A stretch of DNA of 15,110 nucleotides from Pauljensenia sp. (GCA_029983625.1 JASBZF010000035.1:1-15110); one strand, 5' to 3'; shown: positions 7,057-15,008, counted from the stretch's first letter. Numbers and translations: made by a program. The notes: generated by a model from the letters alone, not told the origin.

Positions 7057-7890
7057 ATGAGCGTGGATTCCTCGCTCACTCAGACACTGCGGGCGCGGTC
7101 TGGGCCGCAGCGCGTGGCGGCTGTGATCCCAGCTCATAACGTCGGTCGCGATGTTGCTTCGACGGTACGAGCATGTCGTGCGATTCCAGGCGTTGATCTG
7201 CTCATCGTGGTCGATGATGGATCGAAAGATAACACTGCAGCATCTGCGAGAGCTGCGGGCGCGGTAGTGGTCAGACATTCCGTGCCGCGAGGAAGAGCCT
7301 CAGCAATCGAAACCGGAGTAAAAGTTGCGGCGATGCGTGACCGCGCCGATTGGCCCGAACGCCTCCTCCTCATTCTGAATGCGGATCTCGGAGATTCAGC
7401 AGTTGAAGCGACGGCCCTCGTGGAAGCTGTTATCAGCGGCGAAGCTGATGTGGCATGCGCGGTTCCAGCACTTGCGGATTCTCGAATACCGAAGTCGAAG
7501 TCGAGGGCGCTTGCACGGGCTGTGATCCGTCGGGCGACAGGATGGGAGCCGACATCTCCACTTGCGCCCGTGCGCTGCGCGACGAGGGAAGCAATTCAGC
7601 GTGCAATGCCTTTTATGAGCGGGTATGGCCTTGAGATCGCGATGACGATTGACGTGCTGGTCGCGGGCTTGTCGATGGTAGAGATTCCCTGCCGTTTTGA
7701 ACGCACGGGTGCGGATCGATCCTTCGCTGATTTCAACCGTTCGACGCGCTTTACGGATACGACGATTGCATCGATGAAAAAGATGCTTCATCGCGTGCGG
7801 ATTCCAGCGAAAAAACGTCTTCGCTCCGATGTGCGTCAAGGAATCGGAGTACCTTACCCGCATCCTGCGCGTGATCGCGTTGTGGAATAG
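7057..7890 (+). CDS. Family 2 glycosyltransferase
   Basis: A 277-residue GT2 (GT-A fold) enzyme that should transfer a sugar from a nucleotide-sugar donor, in the cytoplasm or at the inner membrane face. Motifs in order are VIPAHNVGRDVASTV (23-37), VVDDGSKDNT (51-60) for nucleotide binding, PRGRASAIETGV (77-88), the DXD-equivalent NADLGDS (108-114), and a C-terminal YGLEIAMTIDVL followed by VEIPCRF, as in dolichyl-phosphate-sugar and glucosyl-phosphoglycerate synthase relatives. No membrane segment is seen. The acceptor is unknown. The start is uncertain: ATG 7057 has no Shine-Dalgarno sequence, while GTG 7063 stands six bases after a possible -10 box, TAGAAT (7051-7056), which would make a leaderless mRNA. 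The family call is firm; the pathway is not. Confidence 0.85.
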   Translation: MSVDSSLTQTLRARSGPQRVAAVIPAHNVGRDVASTVRACRAIPGVDLLIVVDDGSKDNTAASARAAGAVVVRHSVPRGRASAIETGVKVAAMRDRADWPERLLLILNADLGDSAVEATALVEAVISGEADVACAVPALADSRIPKSKSRALARAVIRRATGWEPTSPLAPVRCATREAIQRAMPFMSGYGLEIAMTIDVLVAGLSMVEIPCRFERTGADRSFADFNRSTRFTDTTIASMKKMLHRVRIPAKKRLRSDVRQGIGVPYPHPARDRVVE

Positions 7891-8004
7891 ATACTTTAAA
7901 AAGCAGCCTCGGACCGGGCATATCGCCTCTGCGAGATCGGATTCACTGCCATATTCTTGATTCAATTCAAGCAGCAACGGTGTGTCATCCGAAGGAGTTT
8001 GAGC

Positions 8005-8889
8005 ATGTTGTCTGTACATGGATTGACGAGGAGATTTGACGATCGACTCGTCGTTGACGATGTGAGTTTCACGCTTCCCGAAGCAGAGATGACGGGATTT
8101 CTCGGTGCAAACGGTGCCGGAAAAACAACAATTATGAGGCTCATCATGGGTCTGCTTGCACCTCATGCGGGAACAATTTGTTGGAAGGGACAACCCATCG
8201 AGCCAGAAGTGCGGCGGCGCATAGGGTACATGCCGGAAGAACGCGGACTCTATCCAAAGCAGAGGATCATAGATCAGCTCAGCTATTTCGGAAGGATTCG
8301 AGGACTTTCTTCACGAGCAGCACACGCACAAGTTCAGGACTTTCTTGAACGTTTCAGACTGGCTGATCGCTCAAAGATGAAGCTGGAAACCCTTTCTCTC
8401 GGCAATCAGTAAAGAGTGCAGATTATTGCTGCACTCATCGGAAATCCACTGATGCTCGTTCTTGATGAGCCGTTTTCAGGTCTTGATCCTCTCGCCATTG
8501 ATGAGATGAGCAAGATTCTTAGCGAACGTGCATCGGAAGGGATTCCTGTCTTTTTCTCATCGCATCAGATCGAATTGATCGATCGTTTATGTGATCGCAT
8601 TGTCATACTGTCACGAGGTCGAGTTATTGCAGAAGGAATGAAGTCTGAACTCCTTAAGGACGAGTGCCCTGTTTATCGGCTCATATCGACATCTAGCACA
8701 TCATGGGTAAAAGAAGTGGAAGGGATTGAAACTCTGCGAATAGTTGACAATGTTGCAGAGTTTAAAGTGCAGGATGAGTCTTCGAGGAGAAAACTGGTGG
8801 AATGCGCGATTCGAGAAGGGGATATCGTCGAACTGTATCAGATGAAAACAACGCTTGGCGACGCATATCGAAAGATGGTGACGCAATGA
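8005..8889 (+). pseudogene. ABC transporter ATPase (NatA/COG4152-like) interrupted by an in-frame stop
   Basis: Read through one TAA at 8410-8412, this frame encodes a normal 294-codon ATPase of an ABC-2 exporter. The first part (8005-8412, 135 residues) has Walker A GANGAGKT (34-41), the Q-loop region near YMPEERGLYP, and the signature LSLGNQ (130-135). The second part (8413-8889) continues without any frame change: RVQIIAALIGNP, Walker B LMLVLDEP, the D-loop SGLD, the H-loop FSSHQ, and a C-terminal extension as in this family. Relatives read GNQQ(R/K)VQ here, so the TAA most likely replaces a CAA glutamine codon by one C-to-T change. AAGGAG (7992-7997) precedes the ATG by seven bases. The stop overlaps the permease start. 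A GTG at 8416 could allow reinitiation and give a split ATPase, but it lacks a ribosome site. A sequencing error is also possible. Confidence 0.85.
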
Positions 8890-10124
8890 TGCAACCACAG
8901 TGCAGTTGTTCTCGCCTGAGAACGTGGGGGTGGTGGATTGTCTGTCAACGCGAAGTGATTGTAAAACTTACGAATCCTGCCTATCTGCTGTCCACGTTTT
9001 TATCCATTGCTCTCATTATTGGTGCAACTTTTGGATCCGCCTATCTCACAGCGAACAAAGGTGTGATAAAAATAGCGGCCTTGGGTTCTGAAAGTGTTGA
9101 GATTTTGGAAGAAACGGCGCACTCAGACAAAATGCTGCCGACTGAAGTTTCTTTACCTCTTACGATAGTTCATGTTGAGAATCGTGAAGAGGTTGAAAAG
9201 CTGTTACGTGATGACGAGGTAGATGCGGCTCTGCTCCCAGATGAAAATCTCAATTCAAGAGAAGCATGGGAACTCATTGCTCTCAATCAACCGGATTTTC
9301 AGCTACTTTCTGCGCTCACGTCAACTCTCCATACGCGCGAAATGTATCGTCTCGCTCGTGTTGCCCACGAAGACCAAAGACATGTGGAAAGAGCTACGGC
9401 TGTGCGTGCGCTCACCCTTAAAAGTGGCAGTGAATACGGATTCTATCGATGGGTCATTGGCTTGATCTTCGCTGCTCTCTTCTATTTTTCGTCTCTGACA
9501 TACGGAGTGCAACTCGCACAGTCAGTGCTTGAAGAAAAACAATCGAGAATCGTTGAGATTATCATTTCAACAATCCCGGTTCGCCAACTTCTTTTTGGGA
9601 AAGTGATCGGAAATACCGCTATGGCGATTCTTCAAATGCTCGTCCTCATGGGATGTGGCGTGATCTGCGGACTTTTTACCTCAGCGCGAGAGATTCTTCC
9701 TATCGTGGGCGGGGCAAGCGGATGGTTTCTCATCATGTTTCTTGCAGGGTTCTTTGCTCTTTCCGGTTTGTGGGCTTCCGCAGGGGCTCTCTGTACACGG
9801 TCAGAAGACCTGCAATACTCCACTCAGCCCATTATGCTCGCCCTTTCTATTGTCTTTATTATTGGTGCGACTGTTCAGGGATTTGCACGTTCACTTCTCA
9901 GCTATTTTCCTCTATTTTCAACGATCCTCATGCCGATCCGACTACTCGATGCTGAAGCATCATGGCTGGATGCGATGGCGGCGCTTTTAATCAGCCTTGC
10001 CTTCGGTCTGTGCGCCATCATCATCGGTGATCGAATCTATCAACACGCAATTCTACAAACAGGTCGCCGCTTGAAGTATCGCGAAGCGTTTTCTTTAGGG
10101 GCAAAAGAAAAGAATACTCTTTAG
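8886..10124 (+). CDS. ABC-2 type transporter permease (NatB-like)
   Basis: The product has 412 residues and about six membrane segments: one near residues 30-55, a large outside domain of about 130 residues, then five more (roughly from FYRWVIGLIF through LLISLAFGLCAIII). Just after the second segment, LEEKQSRIVEIIIS and VRQLLFGKVIGN form the cytoplasmic loop typical of NatB/ABC2_membrane_3 permeases. The start at 8886 forms ATGA with the stop of the ATPase gene, so translation is probably coupled. The complex would export an ion, drug or peptide using the partner ATPase; the substrate is unknown. The permease itself is intact, unlike its ATPase, so either the stop is recent, it is a sequence error, or another ATPase serves this permease. 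GC content is lower than in the flanking sugar genes. Confidence 0.85.
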   Translation: MMQPQCSCSRLRTWGWWIVCQREVIVKLTNPAYLLSTFLSIALIIGATFGSAYLTANKGVIKIAALGSESVEILEETAHSDKMLPTEVSLPLTIVHVENREEVEKLLRDDEVDAALLPDENLNSREAWELIALNQPDFQLLSALTSTLHTREMYRLARVAHEDQRHVERATAVRALTLKSGSEYGFYRWVIGLIFAALFYFSSLTYGVQLAQSVLEEKQSRIVEIIISTIPVRQLLFGKVIGNTAMAILQMLVLMGCGVICGLFTSAREILPIVGGASGWFLIMFLAGFFALSGLWASAGALCTRSEDLQYSTQPIMLALSIVFIIGATVQGFARSLLSYFPLFSTILMPIRLLDAEASWLDAMAALLISLAFGLCAIIIGDRIYQHAILQTGRRLKYREAFSLGAKEKNTL

Positions 10125-10175
10125 AATAATGGAGCGAATCTTTTGAATAGGTGCTTACTGAGTGAGAAAAAAGAG

Positions 10176-10187
10176 AGGAGGTGGAAT
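10176..10187 (+). promoter_or_regulatory. Strong ribosome binding site of the 26-residue ORF
   Basis: AGGAGG (10176-10181), a perfect anti-16S match, lies six bases before the ATG at 10188. It is the main reason to call such a short frame a gene. Confidence 0.7.
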
Positions 10188-10268
10188 ATGCATGTCGTCG
10201 TTGGAGGCTTCCTCGTCCTTATTGTTGCGGGCGTCATCATCTGGTCCACTGCGAGACCCGTGTACTGA
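10188..10268 (+). CDS. 26-residue single-pass membrane peptide
   Basis: A short frame, ATG to TGA, encodes a peptide that opens MHVVVGGFLVLIVAGVII and ends WSTARPVY. It is almost wholly one hydrophobic membrane helix with a short tail holding one arginine. The ribosome binding site is the strongest in this region. It starts 63 bases after the ABC permease gene and is followed by a terminator-like hairpin, so it may be the last gene of that operon. One helix ending in an arginine-proline tail resembles KdpF in layout, but no kdpA follows. It could be a small accessory subunit of the exporter. Function is unknown. Confidence 0.6.
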   Translation: MHVVVGGFLVLIVAGVIIWSTARPVY

Positions 10269-10313
10269 TGATGCACGAGTGAGCGCCAGAATATATCTGC
10301 TTGCTCTGTTGCT

Positions 10314-10360
10314 GAAACGAGGCTGTGTTGAAATATCGGCGCAGCCTCGTTTCGCTTTTA
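10314..10360 (+). terminator. Terminator hairpin after the exporter operon
   Basis: GAAACGAGGCTG (10314-10325) and CAGCCTCGTTTC (10342-10353) form a perfect 12-bp stem around a 16-base loop. GCTTTT follows, giving a short T-run at 10356-10359. It lies 45 bases after the 26-residue ORF and before the hydrolase gene, where an operon end is expected. The T-run is modest, so efficiency is uncertain. Confidence 0.75.
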
Positions 10361-10471
10361 GTCTGCTCTGGAATAAAAATGCGGACTAGGCTTGGGGAGG
10401 GAAATCCAGGGCGGATCCTGTGTTCAGCTCATCGCCGCCCACACACAAGAACTCAGCGACGGGGGTGCGCA

Positions 10472-12040
10472 GTGTCACGGTCACGGCGATACCGACGCAT
10501 GTACGCGCCTCGACGAGTCCCGCAGTCCTATCCGCCCGTGTATCTGCGCGCCAAACTCCTTCCAGTCCTCCCTGTTCTTGCCTCCTGTGTCGCCCTCGGC
10601 TTCGCCTCGACGATCACGGCGCTACCGCCGAAATGGCGAGAAAACGCGAAAGATCGCTGCACGAAACTCGGCACCGAAGCTTCGGAACGCTCACAAAGAA
10701 TCTTCTTCGACCAGCCCGGACTCGACACCCTCACAGTACGAGCTCTTGCACGCATAGCAGGGGCCACCTCAACAGCGATTCGCGGACTCATGACACTGAG
10801 GATCGCCCTCGACTCTGGCCGCTTGCGCACACGTACATCACACACAAATACAGGGATGCCAAGCGTCAGCAGGTCAAACGTCAGTACAGCAACTCCCCAA
10901 GTGCGCGACTTCCTCCCACTCATCCCCACGCGCCCCTACGACGCTCTTATGACTGCGATCCTTACTGCGGCAACAGCGATCGGCGCGATGCGCGCAGGAC
11001 CCGTCCACGCCCACCTCCTACGTGACTCCGCCCAGGACAACCCCGAGTGTCCCAGCCGGAAAGACCGCCCGAAAGCACAGCTGCGACGCACAGAACCCCC
11101 CAGAACACTGAGCGACATGTGTGCCGATATTGACGACATGTACTGGGCGATGACGGCGGGCACCACGCTGAAAATCACTCGCGTCGGCGAAGGAGAAAAG
11201 CGGCGCTGGCTCATTTCCCTCCCCGGAACCGCGCACACCGACTTCACAAGCGACGAAAACCCCGCAGATATGGAGTCAAACACTCGTGAAATGATCGGCT
11301 TGGAATCCACGATGCGCCTAGGCCTTGTGAAAGCCGTACACGACGCGATGACTCGTGACGGTATTGCCGCAGATCAACTCTGCTCTCAGCCGGTCCTGAT
11401 CTGCGGGCACTCTCAAGGTGGGATCGTCGCGGTCGCCCTCGCAGCGATGACCCCTCAAGAAGCAGGGCTTGATGTCCGCGCGATTCTCGCCACCGGGACG
11501 CCGGGGCGACGCCGGAAAATCCGTCCAGAGGTCGTTATGGTGTCAGTCGCTCACGATCAAGACGTGATCCCCGCGATGGACGGCGCTCCAGACCGCTCCC
11601 CCGATCATCGCGTCGAAGTTCGACGCAGGCTTGTGCGCCCGAAGAAATCCCCGCTCTACTACGCGCACTCTTCGGCGACCTACACGGAAACACTTCGGCA
11701 TGTGGAAAGAAAAGTTCGCGTTATGCCGTGGGGAAAAGTCGCAGACGCCGTGAGCGCCCTCGAACAGTATCTTCCTAAAGCTCACGAATCCACGCGCGTC
11801 ATGTTCTACGAGATCTGGCAAGAAGTCCTCGACACACCACAAAAAGATACTGCTGATGTTTTCGCTGATCTGAAAAACGCAGCGGACTTCGCGCCGGTCG
11901 AATACGAATCCGCGTGGGCACCCGCGCCTTTTCTTGACGTAGCAACTCCTTTTCGCACAGGACTTACCAGGATTAAAGCTCTGCTCAAAGGCTGGGTGGA
12001 CACATTCAAAACCCGAAGCGGGTCACTGGGCGTGCGCTGA
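10472..12040 (+). CDS. Membrane-associated alpha/beta hydrolase (lipase/esterase-like)
   Basis: From GTG 10472 the product has 522 residues. A basic N-terminus (SRSRRYRR) leads into a hydrophobic segment (LLPVLPVLASCVALGFAS), and a second weaker one follows (LMTAILTAATAIGAM). The C-terminal half is an alpha/beta hydrolase: the nucleophile elbow GHSQGG with Ser314, a likely acid Asp364 in HDQDVIP, and a likely His399 in YYAHSSATY, in the correct order for a catalytic triad. LISLPGTAHTDF before the elbow fits the oxyanion-hole strand. It probably hydrolyses an ester or lipid at the membrane; the substrate is unknown. Start choice is weak: the GTG follows GGGGG, ATG 10499 is an alternative, and the frame is open back to 10325, inside the preceding hairpin. 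The membrane-protein gene follows after nine bases, so the two form an operon. Confidence 0.75.
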   Translation: MSRSRRYRRMYAPRRVPQSYPPVYLRAKLLPVLPVLASCVALGFASTITALPPKWRENAKDRCTKLGTEASERSQRIFFDQPGLDTLTVRALARIAGATSTAIRGLMTLRIALDSGRLRTRTSHTNTGMPSVSRSNVSTATPQVRDFLPLIPTRPYDALMTAILTAATAIGAMRAGPVHAHLLRDSAQDNPECPSRKDRPKAQLRRTEPPRTLSDMCADIDDMYWAMTAGTTLKITRVGEGEKRRWLISLPGTAHTDFTSDENPADMESNTREMIGLESTMRLGLVKAVHDAMTRDGIAADQLCSQPVLICGHSQGGIVAVALAAMTPQEAGLDVRAILATGTPGRRRKIRPEVVMVSVAHDQDVIPAMDGAPDRSPDHRVEVRRRLVRPKKSPLYYAHSSATYTETLRHVERKVRVMPWGKVADAVSALEQYLPKAHESTRVMFYEIWQEVLDTPQKDTADVFADLKNAADFAPVEYESAWAPAPFLDVATPFRTGLTRIKALLKGWVDTFKTRSGSLGVR

Positions 12041-12049
12041 AGAGGAAGG

Positions 12050-12742
12050 ATGAATAAGATTCCCAGGCAGGGGCCTGAAAAGGTGCCCTGGCGAGAAAAT
12101 GGCCGCTGGATACGCCAGTTGCCTCCGGTCCACACAGACAGCAGTGAAAAGATCATGCGACGCATCCCTCAGATCGCTCACCCTCTGCTCATCGGCGCGC
12201 TCGGAGTCGGTGCGATGGGGGCCGGGATCGCTATGCGCGCGATGCGGTCACAACGCCGTCAGGGACGTTCTGAACGTTTCTGCGAACTGATCGTCGAAGC
12301 CCTCGAAGCTTCACAGCTGCCCAGAATTGAAGGCTGCGCTGTTGAAGTCGGAGAAGGATTCGGGAAACCTTCCCTGGTGTCCTTTGATGTGCGAGTGTCT
12401 TCCTTCGTGTCCGCTGAGGAGGCAGTGAAGATTCTGGAGGTAGCGACACGCGCAACCTGGGACAACCCGGAGATTGCGCCGATCGTGATCCGAGGGCGAG
12501 TTCTGCGTTTGGAAACAGCAGGCGACGAAAGTGTGCTAAATGGCGAGGGCGCGCTGAGTATCGAGGACGAGCTGAGTATCGAGGGCGATCGGGGAGAAAG
12601 GGAACACAAAACCTCAGAGGAACAGTCGCGGCAACTTTTTGCTGAGATGAGCTCCCTTGGCTTCGCCGACGAAATCGCGCGCCCCGACGAGTTGTACGCG
12701 CGATTCGGTGCTCCCGCATCGGACCCCATGTGGAGGCCATGA
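12050..12742 (+). CDS. Single-pass membrane protein of unknown function
   Basis: The product has 230 residues. After a basic, proline-rich N-terminus, one membrane segment lies at about 44-62 (PLLIGALGVGAMGAGIAM), followed by arginine-rich MRAMRSQRRQGR, which suggests the C-terminal part faces the cytoplasm. The remainder includes a possible folded stretch (residues about 75-165) with a VSFDVRVSSF strand and an acidic tail that holds a duplicated LSIE unit. The ATG at 12050 follows AGAGGA closely; ATG 12155 is an alternative that would leave the membrane segment near the start. It starts nine bases after the hydrolase stop and probably works with that enzyme. I do not recognise the family. 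Confidence 0.65.
   Translation: MNKIPRQGPEKVPWRENGRWIRQLPPVHTDSSEKIMRRIPQIAHPLLIGALGVGAMGAGIAMRAMRSQRRQGRSERFCELIVEALEASQLPRIEGCAVEVGEGFGKPSLVSFDVRVSSFVSAEEAVKILEVATRATWDNPEIAPIVIRGRVLRLETAGDESVLNGEGALSIEDELSIEGDRGEREHKTSEEQSRQLFAEMSSLGFADEIARPDELYARFGAPASDPMWRP
12550..12585 (+). repeat. Tandem 18-bp coding repeat
   Basis: Two adjacent 18-base units, each containing GCTGAGTATCGAG, encode LSIEDE-LSIEGD in the acidic tail of the membrane protein. The two units differ at two positions, consistent with a recent slippage duplication. Confidence 0.55.
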
Positions 12743-13058
12743 CGAAAAGGGCAGCGCCTGGCCTCAGCTCAGTGTCCATTCCCGCCCTCAGTTTCGTCCC
12801 AGTTTCCGGATTTCGCCTGACTTTTCTGCGTTTTGTTCCACGTCACGTTTTCGCCCTCCTTCGAGGGTGCATATCCGACCTATCCCGATCCTGACCAGCA
12901 CAAAGAGAAAAACAAGGAGGGAAACCAAAAAAGAGAAGCACCTCAATTCATGCTCGTATGAATTGACACATGCATTAGGGATCTTGAATCAGAAAGTTCC
13001 ATCGCAGTACAGTATTTTCCCGCCACCCTAGGCGGACACTCTAGACAGAGGAGACATC
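12743..13058 (+). promoter_or_regulatory. Intergenic region with candidate operator and promoter for the phosphatase gene
   Basis: No gene is supported here; the open frame across the first part overlaps the previous gene in another frame and looks like shadow. A perfect inverted repeat, CAATTCAT (12944-12951) and ATGAATTG (12958-12965) with a six-base spacer, is a candidate operator. TTGAAT (12984-12989), 18 bases, then TACAGT (13008-13013) is the best promoter pair. A TTGACA at 12963-12968 overlaps the right arm but lacks a good -10 partner. AGAGGAG (13047-13053), five bases before the GTG, is the ribosome binding site. Confidence 0.45.
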
Positions 13059-15008
13059 GTGGTCCCTGAATACTGCGTCGAGAATCTCGCCCGAACAGGC
13101 GCTCCCGTCGCCCTCATCATCAGCCTCGCCTTCATCGCCCTCGTCCTGGGCACACTACTCATCACCCGCAAAAAACGCAGCGGCCTAGTTGCCTTCGCCG
13201 CCCTTGCGCTCATCCCCATGTTCGCCCTCGTCCCCAGCAGAGCAGAAGCTGCCGCCTCAAAAACCTGCCCCGAGGGCTATCACTACGTGGCGGCAAAGGA
13301 CCGCACTGCCGGAGCCGACCAGGCTGACCACACGGCACAACCGGCCCCGGATCCTTCTGACAATCACGACACTCCAGACCCGGAAGTGCCCTCGGCACCC
13401 GAACACCGTTCCGACTACGACGAATCCTGGATGACACCGCGCACGCGATTCTTCCTCGCAGCAGACGGGAGCAGCGGAATCGGTGCCAGCGGTGAAAATC
13501 TGCCCAACTGGGATATTGCACGCAGCACGATCCGCGCCTATATGAACGCCGGTCGTGACGGCATCGCGAACAAAACGGAATCCCCCTACATTACCGACGT
13601 CACGTCCATTGCAGCCGTGAAAGCAGAAGAAATCGCAGCTGACTGCTCAGCTGCGAAAGCCGCAGGTAAGAAACCCGCAGCAGTTTTCGATGCGGACGAC
13701 ACAACCCTGTGGACCTACGACATGGAAGACGCGGCAATGCACTTCGCATTCACGCCCGCTAAACAACAAGAGTGGTTCGACCACAACCAAATGCCCGCAA
13801 CACCGGGCATGGTCGCCCTCGTGAAGAAAGTCCACGCAGCCGGATGTGAGATCATCGGTCTCACCGGACGCAATGACGCACAAAAGGACTACACGATCCA
13901 AAACCTCACCGATGCCGGATATGTTGCCGAGGACGGTACTCCTTTGTTTGCTGCGGACAGGTACTTCACGAAGTTTATGAAGACGGCGCAGATGCCCGAC
14001 TACCTCAAAGCTCAGGGGCGCTGTGACGTTGCCGCCAATAAATGCACGACCGTGCAATTCAAAGCCGGAACACGTCAACACATCATCGAAGATCTTGGCT
14101 ACACGATCGTCGGAAACTTCGGCGACCAGTGGTCCGATCTGCAAGGCGGCTACGCTGACAAGTGGATCAAACTTCCGAACGCCACCTACTATCTGCCAAG
14201 CCCAGACCTTCTTGAAACACAGGAAGCTGATCAGGCGGCGGGAATGGCTCCGGCAGAAGGCACCTATGACCTGATGCCCGATGGTTCAAGCGGGAAAGTC
14301 GCGGGAGTGAAAGACCACATGATCCCGAATATGGACATCGTGAAAGCGACGATCCGCGCCTACTACAACGCAAGCCCAGATGCTGCGCTGGGACAGTATG
14401 TTGCGAACAAGACCGAATCCTCCTACATCAGCGATGTCACCGCAGTGACCGCCGCCGCGAAAGAAGAGGTCGTTGCGAACTGTAAGGCTGCGGTTGCCCG
14501 AGGTGAAAAACCCGCAATCACCCTCGATGCGGATGACACGACTTTGTGGACCTACGACATGGAAGAGTGGCTGGAGTTCCACTTTACGCCCGCAAAGCAG
14601 GTCGAATACCTCAAGACGAACTACCATGCGCTCCCCGCGACTCCCGGCATGGTGGACCTCGTTACCGCTGCGAAGGCCGCAGGATGTGAACCGATTGGCC
14701 TGACCGGACGCAGTGATGAACTCAAGGAAGTGACTCAGCGGAACTTGAACGAGGTCGGATACCCGCCGATTCCCGCTGAACTGTACTTCACGAAGAAGTC
14801 CTCACAGGCCGCTGAACTGCCTGCGTGGGTGTCGTGCGCGAAGGAGAAATGTACGACAGTTGAGTTCAAGTCTTCGGTGCGTCGTCACATTGAGAAGGAT
14901 CTCGGCTACCGGATTGTCGGAAACTTCGGTGACCAGTACTCCGACCTTATCGGCGGCTACGCCGATGTCGCGTACAAGCTGCCGAACCCGACCTACTACT
15001 TGCCGTAG
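13059..15008 (+). CDS. Exported tandem-domain HAD acid phosphatase (class B-like)
   Basis: A 649-residue protein with two complete acid phosphatase domains (HAD superfamily, PF03767-like; about 125-385 and 400-649). Each keeps motif I DADDTTLWTYDME (nucleophiles Asp211 and Asp490), motif II GLTGR, a motif III lysine near YFTK, and motif IV GNFGDQ(W/Y)SDL (Asp356/360 and Asp625/629). Both should hydrolyse phosphomonoesters outside the cell. Family members usually have one such domain. The N-terminus has two hydrophobic segments: residues 18-36, preceded by LARTG (10-14) and followed by RKKR, and residues 43-60, ending SRAEAAAS with a likely signal peptidase site after Ala64. A linker rich in D, P and A follows. 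The GTG is chosen for its ribosome site; a TAG lies in frame ten codons upstream. There is no C-terminal anchor. Confidence 0.88.
   Translation: MVPEYCVENLARTGAPVALIISLAFIALVLGTLLITRKKRSGLVAFAALALIPMFALVPSRAEAAASKTCPEGYHYVAAKDRTAGADQADHTAQPAPDPSDNHDTPDPEVPSAPEHRSDYDESWMTPRTRFFLAADGSSGIGASGENLPNWDIARSTIRAYMNAGRDGIANKTESPYITDVTSIAAVKAEEIAADCSAAKAAGKKPAAVFDADDTTLWTYDMEDAAMHFAFTPAKQQEWFDHNQMPATPGMVALVKKVHAAGCEIIGLTGRNDAQKDYTIQNLTDAGYVAEDGTPLFAADRYFTKFMKTAQMPDYLKAQGRCDVAANKCTTVQFKAGTRQHIIEDLGYTIVGNFGDQWSDLQGGYADKWIKLPNATYYLPSPDLLETQEADQAAGMAPAEGTYDLMPDGSSGKVAGVKDHMIPNMDIVKATIRAYYNASPDAALGQYVANKTESSYISDVTAVTAAAKEEVVANCKAAVARGEKPAITLDADDTTLWTYDMEEWLEFHFTPAKQVEYLKTNYHALPATPGMVDLVTAAKAAGCEPIGLTGRSDELKEVTQRNLNEVGYPPIPAELYFTKKSSQAAELPAWVSCAKEKCTTVEFKSSVRRHIEKDLGYRIVGNFGDQYSDLIGGYADVAYKLPNPTYYLP
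13464..15008 (+). repeat. Internal duplication of the phosphatase domain
   Basis: The two domains align end to end: DGSSG at residues 136 and 408, ST/AT-IRAYxNA, NKTES, DADDTTLWTYDME at 211 and 490, PATPGMV, GLTGR, CTTV, GDQ at 356 and 625, TYYLP. The offset grows from 272 to 279 residues because domain 2 has seven extra residues before NKTES. The level of conservation suggests selection to keep both active. Confidence 0.85.

Noticed and set aside
6802..7278. Minus-strand open frame of 158 codons across the intergenic stretch and the glycosyltransferase 5' end
   Set aside because: Its right part is antisense to a clear GT2 gene, it is rich in H, R, S and T with no recognisable domain, and no ribosome site precedes it.
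10188..10268. KdpF subunit
   Set aside because: The one-helix plus arginine-proline layout is similar, but no kdpA, kdpB or kdpC gene follows.
12657..13031. Plus-strand open frame of 124 codons after the membrane-protein gene
   Set aside because: It overlaps the previous gene in another frame, is low in complexity (P, R, S, T, F), and covers the likely operator and promoter of the phosphatase gene.
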